DNA of 62,647 nucleotides from an uncultured Synechococcaceae cyanobacterium (GCA_902537275.1 CACBAW010000002.1:1-62647), one strand, 5' to 3'; counted from the stretch's first letter, positions 1 to 7,543 are shown. The notes: generated by a model from the letters alone, not told the origin. A program made the numbers and translations.

Positions 1-126
1 TTGAATTTCCTTAAGTACTCTAATAGCCTCTTTAATGTGTTCAGGACCATTCAATAAATCTCTAAAAATATGCCTAACTGTCCCTTTGCGATCAATAGAA
101 TTATGGATGAGGAGAATAAAAGACAA
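1..126 (-). CDS. possible 3' part of an unknown gene running off the left edge
   Basis: On the minus strand an open frame continues past base 1; its last visible residues read DLLNGPEHIKEAIRVLKEIQ, which looks like an amphipathic helix. The only usable start is a TTG near base 126, and it would overlap the + strand small gene by about 24 bases. No family is recognised. It could also be an antisense shadow of that gene. Confidence 0.2.
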   Translation of the reverse strand, partial: MSFILLIHNSIDRKGTVRHIFRDLLNGPEHIKEAIRVLKEIQ

Positions 127-270
127 AGGAGTGGTGTTAAAAAATCAATGAGAAATAGATGCGTTAAAACGGGTTCTAAGCATTTTGATAAAGAAACATT
201 GAATCAATTATTAATAGACTCGGGATGGGAAGGTCTTAAAGAAAAGGAAATTTTATTTTTTTATAACTAA
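103..270 (+). CDS. small hypothetical protein, 55 aa
   Basis: A lysine-rich small soluble protein starting MDEENKRQRSGVKK and ending in a hydrophobic tail (GWEGLKEKEILFFYN). The frame is open further upstream to base 70, but that part is antisense to the left-edge frame, so the ATG at 103 was preferred; an internal ATG at 148 is also possible. No Shine-Dalgarno (SD) site is visible. The spacing of aromatic and charged residues looks protein-like, but no family is recognised. Confidence 0.45.
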   Translation: MDEENKRQRSGVKKSMRNRCVKTGSKHFDKETLNQLLIDSGWEGLKEKEILFFYN

Positions 271-374
271 AAAAAATTTTTTAAATTATCTTAAAAATCC
301 ATTTATGGTAGTTAATTTTTTAGATTAATAAACTGAGAACTAATAAAATATTTTTTTGGATCTAATTTATTGAA

Positions 375-719
375 TTATTTAAACCATCCTTTTTTTTTAG
401 TGGAAATTATTTTCTCTTTTTCAGCTTTTGTTTTATTACTTGCTTTTTTGAAAGCCAAGTTGGCCTCTATAACTGTTACTATTGATATAAAAAAAAGACC
501 AGAAATCCCAATTATTTGTTCACTTTGAGAAGGTTCTGAATCTCCTTGTAAAAAAAAACCTAAAGCGAACCATGCAGTACTAGCAGTGATGGTAAAAAAA
601 TAAGGTTTCCATCTTCTTTGATATAAGTATCCCGATCCTAAACCAGGAAGAAAATTTAAAAAAGATGCTACCCACCCTTTTGAAGATGCAAGTATTTCGT
701 CTCTTGAGGGATAAGACAT
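375..719 (-). CDS. small integral membrane protein, 114 aa
   Basis: The N-terminal segment has a PGLGSGYLYQRRWKPYFFT stretch resembling the turn between helices in TM2-like or small cyanobacterial membrane proteins. Three hydrophobic segments lie at about residues 15-30, 37-58 and 68-88, followed by a basic tail (KKASNKTKAEKEK...KKKGWFK). It sits 5 bases downstream of a 34-codon membrane ORF on the same strand, so the two are probably cotranscribed. Function is not known; a TM2-domain assignment is only suggestive. Confidence 0.7.
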   Translation of the reverse strand: MSYPSRDEILASSKGWVASFLNFLPGLGSGYLYQRRWKPYFFTITASTAWFALGFFLQGDSEPSQSEQIIGISGLFFISIVTVIEANLAFKKASNKTKAEKEKIISTKKKGWFK

Positions 720-724
720 CTATA

Positions 725-829
725 TTAAGTATTAATTAAATGTGAATTTATATAAGCAAAAGATATTGCTGCACTAATAACCCAACTAAAGGGTAAGAAC
801 ATTCTTATTTTTTCTTTGTTATTATTCAT
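725..829 (-). CDS. 34-aa single-helix membrane protein
   Basis: A short frame starting ATG at 829 reads MNNNKEKIRMFLPFSWVISA and continues through one hydrophobic helix to a short polar end at TAA (725-727). It is 5 bases upstream of the 114-aa membrane protein gene on the same strand. The layout of a polar N-terminus, a 17-20 residue hydrophobic run and a polar end is typical of real small membrane proteins. No family is recognised. Confidence 0.5.
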   Translation of the reverse strand: MNNNKEKIRMFLPFSWVISAAISFAYINSHLINT

Positions 830-896
830 TTTTTAATTATGGAAAATATTTTTAAAATCTGTGGATTATATAGATACCCTAAAACTATAAAAATTA

Positions 897-923
897 AAAA
901 AGACGGATTTTAACCGTCTTTGA
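897..923 (-). terminator. rho-independent terminator
   Basis: An 8-bp perfect stem (AAAGACGG / CCGTCTTT) encloses a 7-base A/T loop; reading on the minus strand it is followed by a T-rich run. It lies just after the stop of the 78-aa coiled-coil gene at 949-1185 and probably ends that transcript. Confidence 0.8.
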
Positions 924-948
924 GAAAAGTAATTTCCCAAAAAATAAA

Positions 949-1185
949 TTATTTATCTTTTGAGGCTGAGAGTACTTTAAGTTCTTTTTTTACTTCTTTT
1001 TCTCTCTCTTCAAGATGTTTTAGTTGAGCTTTAAAAGCATCTTCAAGTTTTACTTTTTGTTTTGTAATTTCATCAAGCTCTTCTTGATGTTGGTTTTTCT
1101 TTAACTCCTTCATTTCACTATCGGAAATAACATATACTGGGCGGTATGAAGGTGTTTCAAAAAGAAGATCAAACATTGAATACAT
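949..1185 (-). CDS. small coiled-coil protein, 78 aa, unknown function
   Basis: The N-terminus MYSMFDLLFETPSYRPVYVI is followed by a long charged helix (residues 25-75) with heptad-like Leu/Lys/Glu spacing (KLEDAFKAQLKHLEEREKEVKKELK), so a coiled coil is likely. ATG codons at residue 1 and residue 4 are both possible starts. A clear terminator follows the stop. I recall no characterised family; similar short proteins with an RPVYVISDSE motif seem to occur in marine picocyanobacteria and possibly their phages, but that is memory and not checked. Confidence 0.7.
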   Translation of the reverse strand: MYSMFDLLFETPSYRPVYVISDSEMKELKKNQHQEELDEITKQKVKLEDAFKAQLKHLEEREKEVKKELKVLSASKDK

Positions 1186-1389
1186 AAGTGACCTTTGAAT
1201 TAGTACAAATTCAATATCTGATAATTCTTTGAAATATGAAAGGATAAATACCGAAGATATTGATACGGCAAATACACCGAATTTCGGTTTACCTAACTTA
1301 ACCGCCCAGTATTTACCGATCGAATTTTAAGGTATGTTTTAAAGTATTAAGGAGATGATTCTAAAGATCTAAATCAAAGAGAACTAAAA

Positions 1390-1818
1390 ATGGATTTAAA
1401 AATTACCAAAACATTAGTAATCCCATCCAAAGAGATTAAGTGGCGATTTTCCAGATCCTCCGGTCCTGGAGGACAAAATATAAATAAAATTGAAAGCAGA
1501 GTAGAGATTATTTTTAATTTAGAAGATTCCAAAGTATTAAATCATTATCAGAAAGAAATTCTTAAGAGAAACTTGAAAAACAAATTAGTGAATAATAGCT
1601 TACGTTTAGCGGTTCAAGAACACAGAAATCAATTATTAAATAGGCAGCTAGCTTTAATAAAATTTAGTTCAATCATAAAAAATGCTTTGAATAAACCATT
1701 TAAATTAAGAAAATCTACACAACCCACAAAAGCATCACAAAAGAAAAGAGTTGAGATTAAGAAAAAACGTGGCGAATTGAAAAAAAGTAGACAAAAAGAA
1801 AAAACATATCAAATATGA
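1390..1818 (+). CDS. arfB: ArfB-type peptidyl-tRNA hydrolase (class I release factor-like)
   Basis: A stand-alone catalytic release-factor domain. The SSGPGGQNINK segment at about residues 22-32 contains the universal GGQ tripeptide that places the glutamine in the ribosomal peptidyl-transferase centre. The C-terminus is a basic tail (about residues 105-140: KKRVEIKKKRGELKKSRQ), the part that in E. coli ArfB (YaeJ) enters the empty mRNA channel. The length, 142 aa, fits ArfB and is far shorter than PrfA/PrfB. The expected role is rescue of ribosomes stalled on mRNAs lacking a stop codon. It is monocistronic here, beside small accessory genes. Confidence 0.92.
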   Translation: MDLKITKTLVIPSKEIKWRFSRSSGPGGQNINKIESRVEIIFNLEDSKVLNHYQKEILKRNLKNKLVNNSLRLAVQEHRNQLLNRQLALIKFSSIIKNALNKPFKLRKSTQPTKASQKKRVEIKKKRGELKKSRQKEKTYQI

Positions 1819-1912
1819 ATAAATTCAATAAATATTTTCCTCGCAGATTGCAATCAATCATGTGATAAGTTTAATTTTATTTAGGTTTTTTGAATTCGAA
1901 TATTGATTTTAG

Positions 1913-2137
1913 TTAATTGACTCCAATTTTGTAGGGTTGATGCGTTTCTACAAAGATAAAGATCATTCTTATTAATCAATTGATTATATGTTTATTGAAG
2001 AAGGAATTATTATGGTAATTAATGGAGAAAATCCTCAATTAATGAAAACTAGAAAAAAAATTTTTATAGAAGAAGCAAGATTATTGTGGCAAAAATTGTT
2101 AAATGAAGGGTAGCAGAAAAATAATAAAAAATGGTGA
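1913..2137 (+). pseudogene. decayed DUF1651-type protein gene
   Basis: One frame reads LIDSNFVGLMRFYKDKDHSY, a TAA at 1973, then ...MFIEEGIIMVINGENPQLMK and ...IEEARLLWQKLLNEG, a TAG at 2111, then QKNNKKW and TGA. From memory, DUF1651 proteins of picocyanobacteria have this order: a WLID start, a RFYKDK strand, an acidic strand, then an A..LW..L...GW end with a final W. The TAG after NEG replaces the expected Trp by one base (TGG to TAG), and the codon before LIDS is also TAG where W is expected. The 41-codon frame from ATG 1988 could still be translated. Confidence 0.6.
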
Positions 2138-2164
2138 GGAAATTCTACAAAAACTTTTTTAATC

Positions 2165-2329
2165 TCAGAAAATAAATGAACCTTTAGGGTATAGCCTGGA
2201 AATTTTTTTCTTTTGTAAATATTTCTTTTTTTTGATATCGTTTTCATATCTTCTCAACATCATTAGATAGTTTGTAACTCCAAAAATTAATAAAAAAACA
2301 ATAAATCTTATTCCTGCCTCAAAGTTCAT
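2165..2329 (-). CDS. small membrane protein, 54 aa
   Basis: From the ATG at 2329 the protein starts MNFEAGIRFIVFLLIFGVTN, one strong transmembrane segment at residues 6-24, followed by a basic cytosolic tail (RRYENDIKKKKYLQKKK). The frame extends upstream to 2371, but the added residues are polar and unconvincing, so the MNFEAG start is chosen. No family is recognised. Confidence 0.5.
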   Translation of the reverse strand: MNFEAGIRFIVFLLIFGVTNYLMMLRRYENDIKKKKYLQKKKISRLYPKGSFIF

Positions 2330-2391
2330 ATGAGTATTAAGCTTTATTTTAATCTGACAATTACTAATCAAAAATCAATCGGTATTTATAT

Positions 2392-3252
2392 CTATTTAAA
2401 ACGTCTAGTAAAAATCTTTTTTGATTTTACTGTATAAAAAATACATAACAAAAGTAATAATACAATTGCACTAAAGCTTCCGATTGGGTTTGGAATATTT
2501 TGTGTAAAAGGCCCTGCCAAAAAAGAAGGTGTATTCTCTTTGAATTCTATTAAGCCGTTATTTAATAAAAACCAAATACCCACAAGTCCTCCATGAATTC
2601 CTATGCAATTCCATAAAGAACCTTTATCTCTAATTTTTACTAATGATAGAAATATCCCAAGTAAAATAAATCCAAAACGTAATCCTACTATGTTCCAAAA
2701 GATCTCATTTGATAAATTATGAACGAAGCTAAAAACTATAGCTTGTAAAACTATTGATATTTTTGTACCATATTCAAATTTCAATTCTTCTAGTAACCAC
2801 CCTCTAAAAATTATTTCCTCTGCTAATCCAACACCTAATCCCAGTACAATAGAATTTAACAATATTATTGGTGAGAATTCACCTATCCAAGAAATATAAT
2901 TTTTTTGCAGTAGTGGTGCCATAATTATAATTATTAAAACTAAGGCAAATAAAATACCTTGAGAAAAATTGACAAAGTTTTTTAAAAATTTGTCTTTAGT
3001 TATCCCAAGAATTGCCCAAGCACTTGATTTGTTTTGTTTGATATAAAACCAATATGGGAGTAAAAATATAAAAAGTAAGAAAGTAATAATAGTACCAATT
3101 AATGATAAATTTTCTTTTTCAAAATTAAGCAATAAAAGTGGTTGAGATAAAGCCCAGCCCATGCCATAAAGAATAGGAATAAAAAATATAGTGGATAAAA
3201 ATCTTGGTCTTAAAAGAAAAAAACTTCTAATTAGTATCATTACATTTTTCAT
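2392..3252 (-). CDS. CPBP family intramembrane metalloprotease
   Basis: A 286-aa polytopic membrane protein with about 7-8 hydrophobic segments. The CPBP (CAAX protease / bacteriocin-processing, 'Abi') signature is complete: motif 1 AEEIIFRGWLLEEL (EExxxR, about residues 143-156), motif 2 FSFVHN (FxxxH, about 169-174) and a third conserved histidine in NCIGIHGG (about 213-220). These Glu/His residues bind the catalytic metal. The substrate is unknown; cyanobacteria carry several such proteins. It lies just downstream of a 65-aa hypothetical gene on the same strand. Confidence 0.88.
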   Translation of the reverse strand: MKNVMILIRSFFLLRPRFLSTIFFIPILYGMGWALSQPLLLLNFEKENLSLIGTIITFLLFIFLLPYWFYIKQNKSSAWAILGITKDKFLKNFVNFSQGILFALVLIIIIMAPLLQKNYISWIGEFSPIILLNSIVLGLGVGLAEEIIFRGWLLEELKFEYGTKISIVLQAIVFSFVHNLSNEIFWNIVGLRFGFILLGIFLSLVKIRDKGSLWNCIGIHGGLVGIWFLLNNGLIEFKENTPSFLAGPFTQNIPNPIGSFSAIVLLLLLCIFYTVKSKKIFTRRFK

Positions 3253-3269
3253 TTTAGTTTGAATATTAA

Positions 3270-3467
3270 TTAACCCCAGCCTTTGCCCATAATTATTCTA
3301 ACTACTTGTTCAAAAAGTTTTAGCTTTTTCTTTTTACTATAGTTTATGTTTTTTGAAAGATTAGATAAATCTTTATAAAATTGCCGAGTTATTTTATCTT
3401 CTTTATCACTAGGCCATAGTAAGTCTGAGCCCTCTTCATATTCTTCTTTATATCTTTCTTTAATCAA
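3270..3467 (-). CDS. hypothetical protein, 65 aa
   Basis: A charged soluble protein, MIKERYKEEYEEGSDLLWPS..., with a Lys-rich centre and an amphipathic end (LKLFEQVVRIIMGKGWG). The only start in frame is a TTG at 3467, with no clear SD site. It is 17 bases upstream of the CPBP protease and may share its transcript. No family is recognised. Confidence 0.5.
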   Translation of the reverse strand: MIKERYKEEYEEGSDLLWPSDKEDKITRQFYKDLSNLSKNINYSKKKKLKLFEQVVRIIMGKGWG

Positions 3468-3557
3468 ATGTTTTTTTATATCGTAATAATTTAAATTTTA
3501 CTTATTGCAAATGCTTAAAAGTGATGTTTATTAAATTTGTGTATTTATTTAAAATTT

Positions 3558-3647
3558 ATGCTGATTAATCTTTCCACTTTAATTTTTACGTTAATATCTC
3601 CATTGCTCATTTTTGCAGTAATAGTATCTGTTTACTTATTTCATTAG
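3558..3647 (+). CDS. 29-aa hydrophobic peptide
   Basis: ATG at 3558 to TAG at 3645 encodes a peptide that is almost entirely one transmembrane helix (MLINLSTLIFTLISPLLIFA...). Its size recalls small thylakoid subunits such as Pet or Psb peptides, but it matches none that I remember. No SD site is evident; chance cannot be excluded in A/T-rich DNA. Confidence 0.35.
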   Translation: MLINLSTLIFTLISPLLIFAVIVSVYLFH

Positions 3648-3676
3648 GAAGTATTTATCAAATAAACTTAATTAAT

Positions 3677-3772
3677 TTAAGGGTGTATTATGCCTACTTT
3701 TTCTAATACAAATGATAAAGTTGCAATTAACACCATTAGTGTTAATATTTTGTTCTTTTTGATGAAATCCAT
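3677..3772 (-). CDS. 31-aa single-helix membrane peptide
   Basis: ATG at 3772 gives MDFIKKNKILTLMVLIATLS plus a short polar end (LEKVGIIHP). A basic N-terminus, one hydrophobic helix and a polar end are the usual form of small membrane proteins. It converges with the 29-aa peptide on the + strand, with 29 bases between them. No known family. Confidence 0.4.
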   Translation of the reverse strand: MDFIKKNKILTLMVLIATLSFVLEKVGIIHP

Positions 3773-3846
3773 AATGAATATTAATAATCTATTTATTAAA
3801 TTCTTATATAGAATAATAAATAATTAAAATCATTGTATCAATTACG

Positions 3847-3987
3847 ATGGAGCCTATATATGTAGGAGATTTAATTCCCTCAATAGCTTCTTATGAAAAG
3901 ATTATTGAAAAATATGATAAATGCTTAAAAGAAGGGGAATTTTATGAAGAACCTATTGGCCTAGATTTTAATTACCCTGATTGGTAA
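3847..3987 (+). CDS. small acidic protein, 46 aa
   Basis: ATG at 3847 to TAA at 3985 encodes MEPIYVGDLIPSIASYEKII... ending FYEEPIGLDFNYPDW. The dense, varied acidic and aromatic content is far from what random A/T-rich DNA gives, so it is probably a real gene. It is soluble. No family is recognised. Confidence 0.5.
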   Translation: MEPIYVGDLIPSIASYEKIIEKYDKCLKEGEFYEEPIGLDFNYPDW

Positions 3988-4017
3988 ATATCCTTACTAT
4001 AAAAAATAACTCTTGTC

Positions 4018-4168
4018 TTGGCAGATTGGATTAGAGAGTGGCATTATTTCTGAGATAAGAATATTTCTATTGATGAGTTTGTAAAATTGTTGCCTGGAAA
4101 AGGAAGATTATAAACTTTCTGATACTGATAAAAGAATAATTGAATCTATTTTGCTGGATGAATCTTAA
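4018..4168 (+). pseudogene. remnant of a small protein gene (stop and frameshift)
   Basis: Reading from a TTG at 4018 gives LADWIREWHYF, a TGA at 4051, then DKNISIDEFVKLLPGKG in the same frame. A +1 shift near 4097 leads to EKEDYKLSDTDKRIIESILL, ending DES and TAA at 4166. Joined together these make one plausible 50-aa helical protein, so an old gene with one nonsense and one frameshift change is the simplest reading. The family is unknown. Confidence 0.45.
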
Positions 4169-4299
4169 TAACTAAGTATAATAGACTTTAATTTTCTATT
4201 TATCTATAAAAAACAAAGGATCAACATAATCCTCTTACAAATTAAGAAAAAAGTAAATCAGCATATTTACGGATTTACTAAAAATATAAAAAGGAGTAA

Positions 4300-4607
4300 T
4301 TTATAAATATTGAGTTCGGAGGCAATCTAAATGATTGATAGTCCGCCTGAAATTTAGCAAATTCCAAAATATAGGAAGCGTATTCCTGAGAATGGGATTA
4401 TTCGAAAATTAAAGTTCAATCAATTAGTCTGATAAGACTTCGCTTTATAATTACTAGCGACAACAGGGACTGAAATTATCGAGAGAAATCCCCGGATTCA
4501 CGTATTCTAGGTTTATGAGTAAATAGACTTTAAAATATGTATTTTTTTATATCCTGTTAGAAGGAAATCAAATATCAAAAAGGACTGTACCACCAGTCCT
4601 TTTTTTT
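4300..4607 (+). ncRNA. candidate structured RNA ending in a strong terminator
   Basis: No uninterrupted frame of useful length is present, yet the stretch is richer in G/C than its surroundings and contains pairable segments: AATC/GATT at 4324-4338, GGGATT near 4395 with AATCCC near 4488, and AGTC/GACT around 4427-4440. It ends at the rho-independent terminator at 4577-4607, which has no protein gene in front of it. It does not match the SRP RNA, RNase P RNA or tmRNA signatures I looked for. A badly decayed protein gene is the main alternative. Confidence 0.3.
4577..4607 (+). terminator. rho-independent terminator
   Basis: AAAAGGACTG and CAGTCCTTTT form a 10-bp stem with a short loop, followed by an unbroken T run. 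It ends transcription on the + strand ahead of the pip gene. Confidence 0.85.
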
Positions 4608-4678
4608 AACACATTATTTCTAAACTAGACTTCTTTTTGGATAATATGGATTTATTAGGTGTTTAAAAATATTTCACA

Positions 4679-5629
4679 ATGAAAGATCAAGTCTTATTTC
4701 CTAAAATTGAGTTTCGTGAAAAGGGTTTTTTACAAGTAAGTGATATTCATACGATCTATTGGGAAAGATCTGGCAATCCAAATGGTAAAAAAATACTTGT
4801 TATTCATGGAGGCCCAGGAGGAGGAAGTCAACCAAGATATAGAAGGTACTTTGATCCAGATAAATTCGATATTATTCAATTTGACCAAAGAGGTTGCGGT
4901 TCTTCAACTCCTTTCTCAGAATTAAAAGAAAATACGACTAATCATTTAGTTGATGACATTGAAAAATTAAGGATTCTTTTAAAAATAGATAGTTGGCATT
5001 TGTTTGGTGGATCTTGGGGCTCAACACTTTCACTTATATATGCAATTAAAAATCCCTCAAGAGTTACGAGCTTAACTTTGCGAGGAATATTTTTATGTAG
5101 AAAGTTTGAATTATTGTGGTTCTATCAATATGGTGCAAGTGAGATATTCCCTGATGAATTTGAAGAGTATATTTCTGTAATACCAAAAGAAGAAAGAAAT
5201 GATTTAATAAGTTCTTTTTATAAATATCTAACATCATCAGATGCAAATCTTAGATCAAAAGCAGCAGCAGCTTGGACAAAATGGGAACTCTCAACAAGTC
5301 ATTTAATAAATAAAAAATTCGATTTTGATAAGTCCGAAGTGAATACTTTCTCAGATGCATTTGCAAGGATCGAATGCCATTATTTTGTTAATAATATTTT
5401 CTTAGAAGATAATTTTATTTTGGAAAATATAAAAATAATAGAATCGATTCCAATAAAAATAATTCAAGGGAGGTACGACGTAGTATGTCCTGTTAGGAGT
5501 GCTTGGGATCTAAATAAAAAATTAAAGAATTCTGAATTAATTATTGTTAATGATGCTGGTCATTCAATGAGTGAAAAAGGTATTACTATCGAATTAATAA
5601 AAGCTGTAAAAGGAATTCAAAATCTCTAA
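4679..5629 (+). CDS. pip: proline iminopeptidase (alpha/beta hydrolase)
   Basis: A 316-aa cytosolic alpha/beta hydrolase of peptidase family S33 that releases N-terminal proline from peptides. The oxyanion-hole motif HGGPGGG is at about residues 43-49, the nucleophile elbow GGSWGS at about 110-115 (Ser catalytic), the acid in GRYDVVCP (about 264-271) and the histidine in DAGHSMSE (about 291-298). Length and motif order fit Pip closely. It is a single gene that starts after the terminator at 4577-4607, so it probably has its own promoter. Confidence 0.93.
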   Translation: MKDQVLFPKIEFREKGFLQVSDIHTIYWERSGNPNGKKILVIHGGPGGGSQPRYRRYFDPDKFDIIQFDQRGCGSSTPFSELKENTTNHLVDDIEKLRILLKIDSWHLFGGSWGSTLSLIYAIKNPSRVTSLTLRGIFLCRKFELLWFYQYGASEIFPDEFEEYISVIPKEERNDLISSFYKYLTSSDANLRSKAAAAWTKWELSTSHLINKKFDFDKSEVNTFSDAFARIECHYFVNNIFLEDNFILENIKIIESIPIKIIQGRYDVVCPVRSAWDLNKKLKNSELIIVNDAGHSMSEKGITIELIKAVKGIQNL

Positions 5630-5652
5630 AATATAAAATATTGCTTCAAAAA

Positions 5653-5826
5653 TTAAAGGCCATTATCTTCAATATTTTGTGCAATACTCCTAAGAAGTTC
5701 GACGATATCAGAATCTTCGCATTGAGTATCTTCTTTGAGCAAAATGCACTCGTCTCTAATACTTACATTAGTACTCCACCATATACCTGAACTATTGGTA
5801 TCGTCCCATTCAAATCTTTCAGACAT
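5653..5826 (-). CDS. small acidic hypothetical protein, 57 aa
   Basis: ATG at 5826 to TAA at 5653 encodes MSERFEWDDTNSSGIWWSTN..., continuing through RDECILLKEDTQCEDSDIVE and an amphipathic end (LLRSIAQNIEDNGL). Composition is balanced, with three Trp and two Cys. It converges on the end of pip, with 23 bases between the stops. No family is recognised; a conserved picocyanobacterial small protein is likely. Confidence 0.6.
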   Translation of the reverse strand: MSERFEWDDTNSSGIWWSTNVSIRDECILLKEDTQCEDSDIVELLRSIAQNIEDNGL

Positions 5827-5954
5827 AATTAATAATATCTAATAGATACATTAAAGCTTGCATTACTTCATCGTGGATTTATATATTTAATCTCAAAACT
5901 TAAAAAAACTTTCCCAAGCGCTAAAAGGAATATGGAAATTTCTGAAAATAAAAT

Positions 5955-7457
5955 TTAGAAATCTAATTTCAGTTCGTATTGCTTTTCCCTTTCCTTTTCC
6001 TTTGAAGTAATTTTTTTATTATTTATATTTTTTCTAACCCTTTTTCTAGAGCCATGCTTTAAATAAATTTCTTTTGAGATATCCCAATATCCATCCTTTT
6101 TAGTGATTTCCTGAATTTTCTTCTTTGCAGTTTTAGTACTATTTGGGATGTCAATTATTGGTTTTATGTAATTAATTTGTTCATATTCTTCTTGATTAAA
6201 TCTAGATAATAGCCATGGTTCATGAATGAAATTAAGTGATAAATCCTTTAATTCTGGTATCCATTTTTTTATAAATTTTCCTTGAGGATCATGATCTTTT
6301 CCCTGTTTAATAGGATTATAAATTCTATTGGTGTTTATAGAAGTAGTTCCAGATTGCATTTGGCATTGGTTCCAATGTATTCCAGGCTCATAATCTACAA
6401 ATTTATTTGCTAATTCAGAACCTGAATCTTGCCATGGTAGCCATAAATTATAGCTAGCAAAAGACATTAACATCGCTCGCATCCTGAAGTTAATCCATCC
6501 ATTAAAATTTAATGAACGCATACATGCATCTACAAAAGGAAAGCCCGTATTACCTGAACTCCATGAATAAAGTAATTCATTATTTTTTTCTCTTATATTT
6601 TTAAAAAAAGGATGGAATTCCCTAAACTCTAGTTCTGGTTCACTTTCAAGTTTCTGAATAAAATGACAATGCCAAGTTAATCTGCTTTTTAACATTCTGG
6701 AATTATTGTTTTTTGATATATTTGCCTTATTAAAAATTTCTTTTAATGAAATGCATCCCCAACAAATATATGGGGATAGTCTTGTACAACTATCGAATGA
6801 TTTTTCTGGGCTAGATATATCTTTTGAATAAGAATCTAATTTATTACTAAAGAAGTATTGCATTCTCTCTAAACCTTTCTTTCTTCCACCTTGCATTCTT
6901 CCTGGACAAGTTTCTTTTTTAAAGGAAAAAATTTTGTCTGAGGGTATCTCTCCAATATTAAAGTTAATAGAATTAATTCTTAATGGAGCTTTAAGTAAGT
7001 TTTTTTCGGAATTTTTTTGCCACTTTTTAAACCAATAATTCCTATCTAAATTACCTCTAAAAACTGAAAATTGTAGAAATTCCTTCCAAATAATATTTTT
7101 GATTGAAGCCCATTCTCTTACTTTTTGATCTCTTTTATAAGTAAGCCAATCTCCGGTTTCTTGATGGCTATAAATACCCTTGATTTTAAATTTTGAACTA
7201 ATTTCATCAAAAATATTAATAACATTTCCAGTTCTAATAATTAATGGTTGTCCGATCTCAGCAAGTGCGTTCCTTAAATCTATTAAACTTTCTTTGCAAA
7301 ATTGCCATTGTCTATGTGAATGGGTATTTTGGCTCCAAATATCTACCTCAATAATGTAAATAGGTAAAATATCGCAATCTTTTATAGCTTCACAAAGAGC
7401 TTCGTTATCATAAATTCTTAAATCTTTCTTAAACCATAAGATATTTATTTCTTTCAT
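5955..7457 (-). CDS. phr: cryptochrome/DNA photolyase family protein
   Basis: A 500-aa flavoprotein. The N-terminal Rossmann (antenna) domain begins NILWFKKDLRIYDNEAL, the standard photolyase start. The C-terminal FAD domain holds NFRMRAMLMSFASYNLWLPW, then GIHWNQCQMQSGTTSINTNR and IYNPIKQGKDHDP, the conserved FAD-binding and substrate-cavity region. It is expected to repair UV-induced pyrimidine dimers with blue light; a signalling role cannot be excluded from sequence. The C-terminus is basic (RKRVRKNINNKK...). It is monocistronic and divergent from tenA. A second, unrelated photolyase-type gene lies at 50345. Confidence 0.88.
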   Translation of the reverse strand: MKEINILWFKKDLRIYDNEALCEAIKDCDILPIYIIEVDIWSQNTHSHRQWQFCKESLIDLRNALAEIGQPLIIRTGNVINIFDEISSKFKIKGIYSHQETGDWLTYKRDQKVREWASIKNIIWKEFLQFSVFRGNLDRNYWFKKWQKNSEKNLLKAPLRINSINFNIGEIPSDKIFSFKKETCPGRMQGGRKKGLERMQYFFSNKLDSYSKDISSPEKSFDSCTRLSPYICWGCISLKEIFNKANISKNNNSRMLKSRLTWHCHFIQKLESEPELEFREFHPFFKNIREKNNELLYSWSSGNTGFPFVDACMRSLNFNGWINFRMRAMLMSFASYNLWLPWQDSGSELANKFVDYEPGIHWNQCQMQSGTTSINTNRIYNPIKQGKDHDPQGKFIKKWIPELKDLSLNFIHEPWLLSRFNQEEYEQINYIKPIIDIPNSTKTAKKKIQEITKKDGYWDISKEIYLKHGSRKRVRKNINNKKITSKEKEREKQYELKLDF

Positions 7458-7543
7458 AATTTTTTCTTTTAATCCTAGAAAAATAAGATTAAGTTTGTAG
7501 GTAGAAAATATAAAAAATTTTTGAATAACTAAAAATCAAAAAA

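Noticed and set aside
2035-2247. 70-aa minus-strand frame overlapping the DUF1651 remnant
   Set aside because: It is low-complexity (Lys/Phe-rich), antisense to the better-supported pseudogene and overlaps the 54-aa membrane ORF; judged a shadow.
4320-4350. Group I intron-like GATAGTCC (S element)
   Set aside because: Only this short match is present; no P, Q or R elements or exon context were found.
4300-4607. Permuted tmRNA or RNase P RNA
   Set aside because: No tag-peptide frame, T-arm with acceptor end, or conserved P4 sequences were seen.
5064-5246. 60-aa minus-strand frame inside pip
   Set aside because: Fully antisense to a strongly supported enzyme gene, with no motif.
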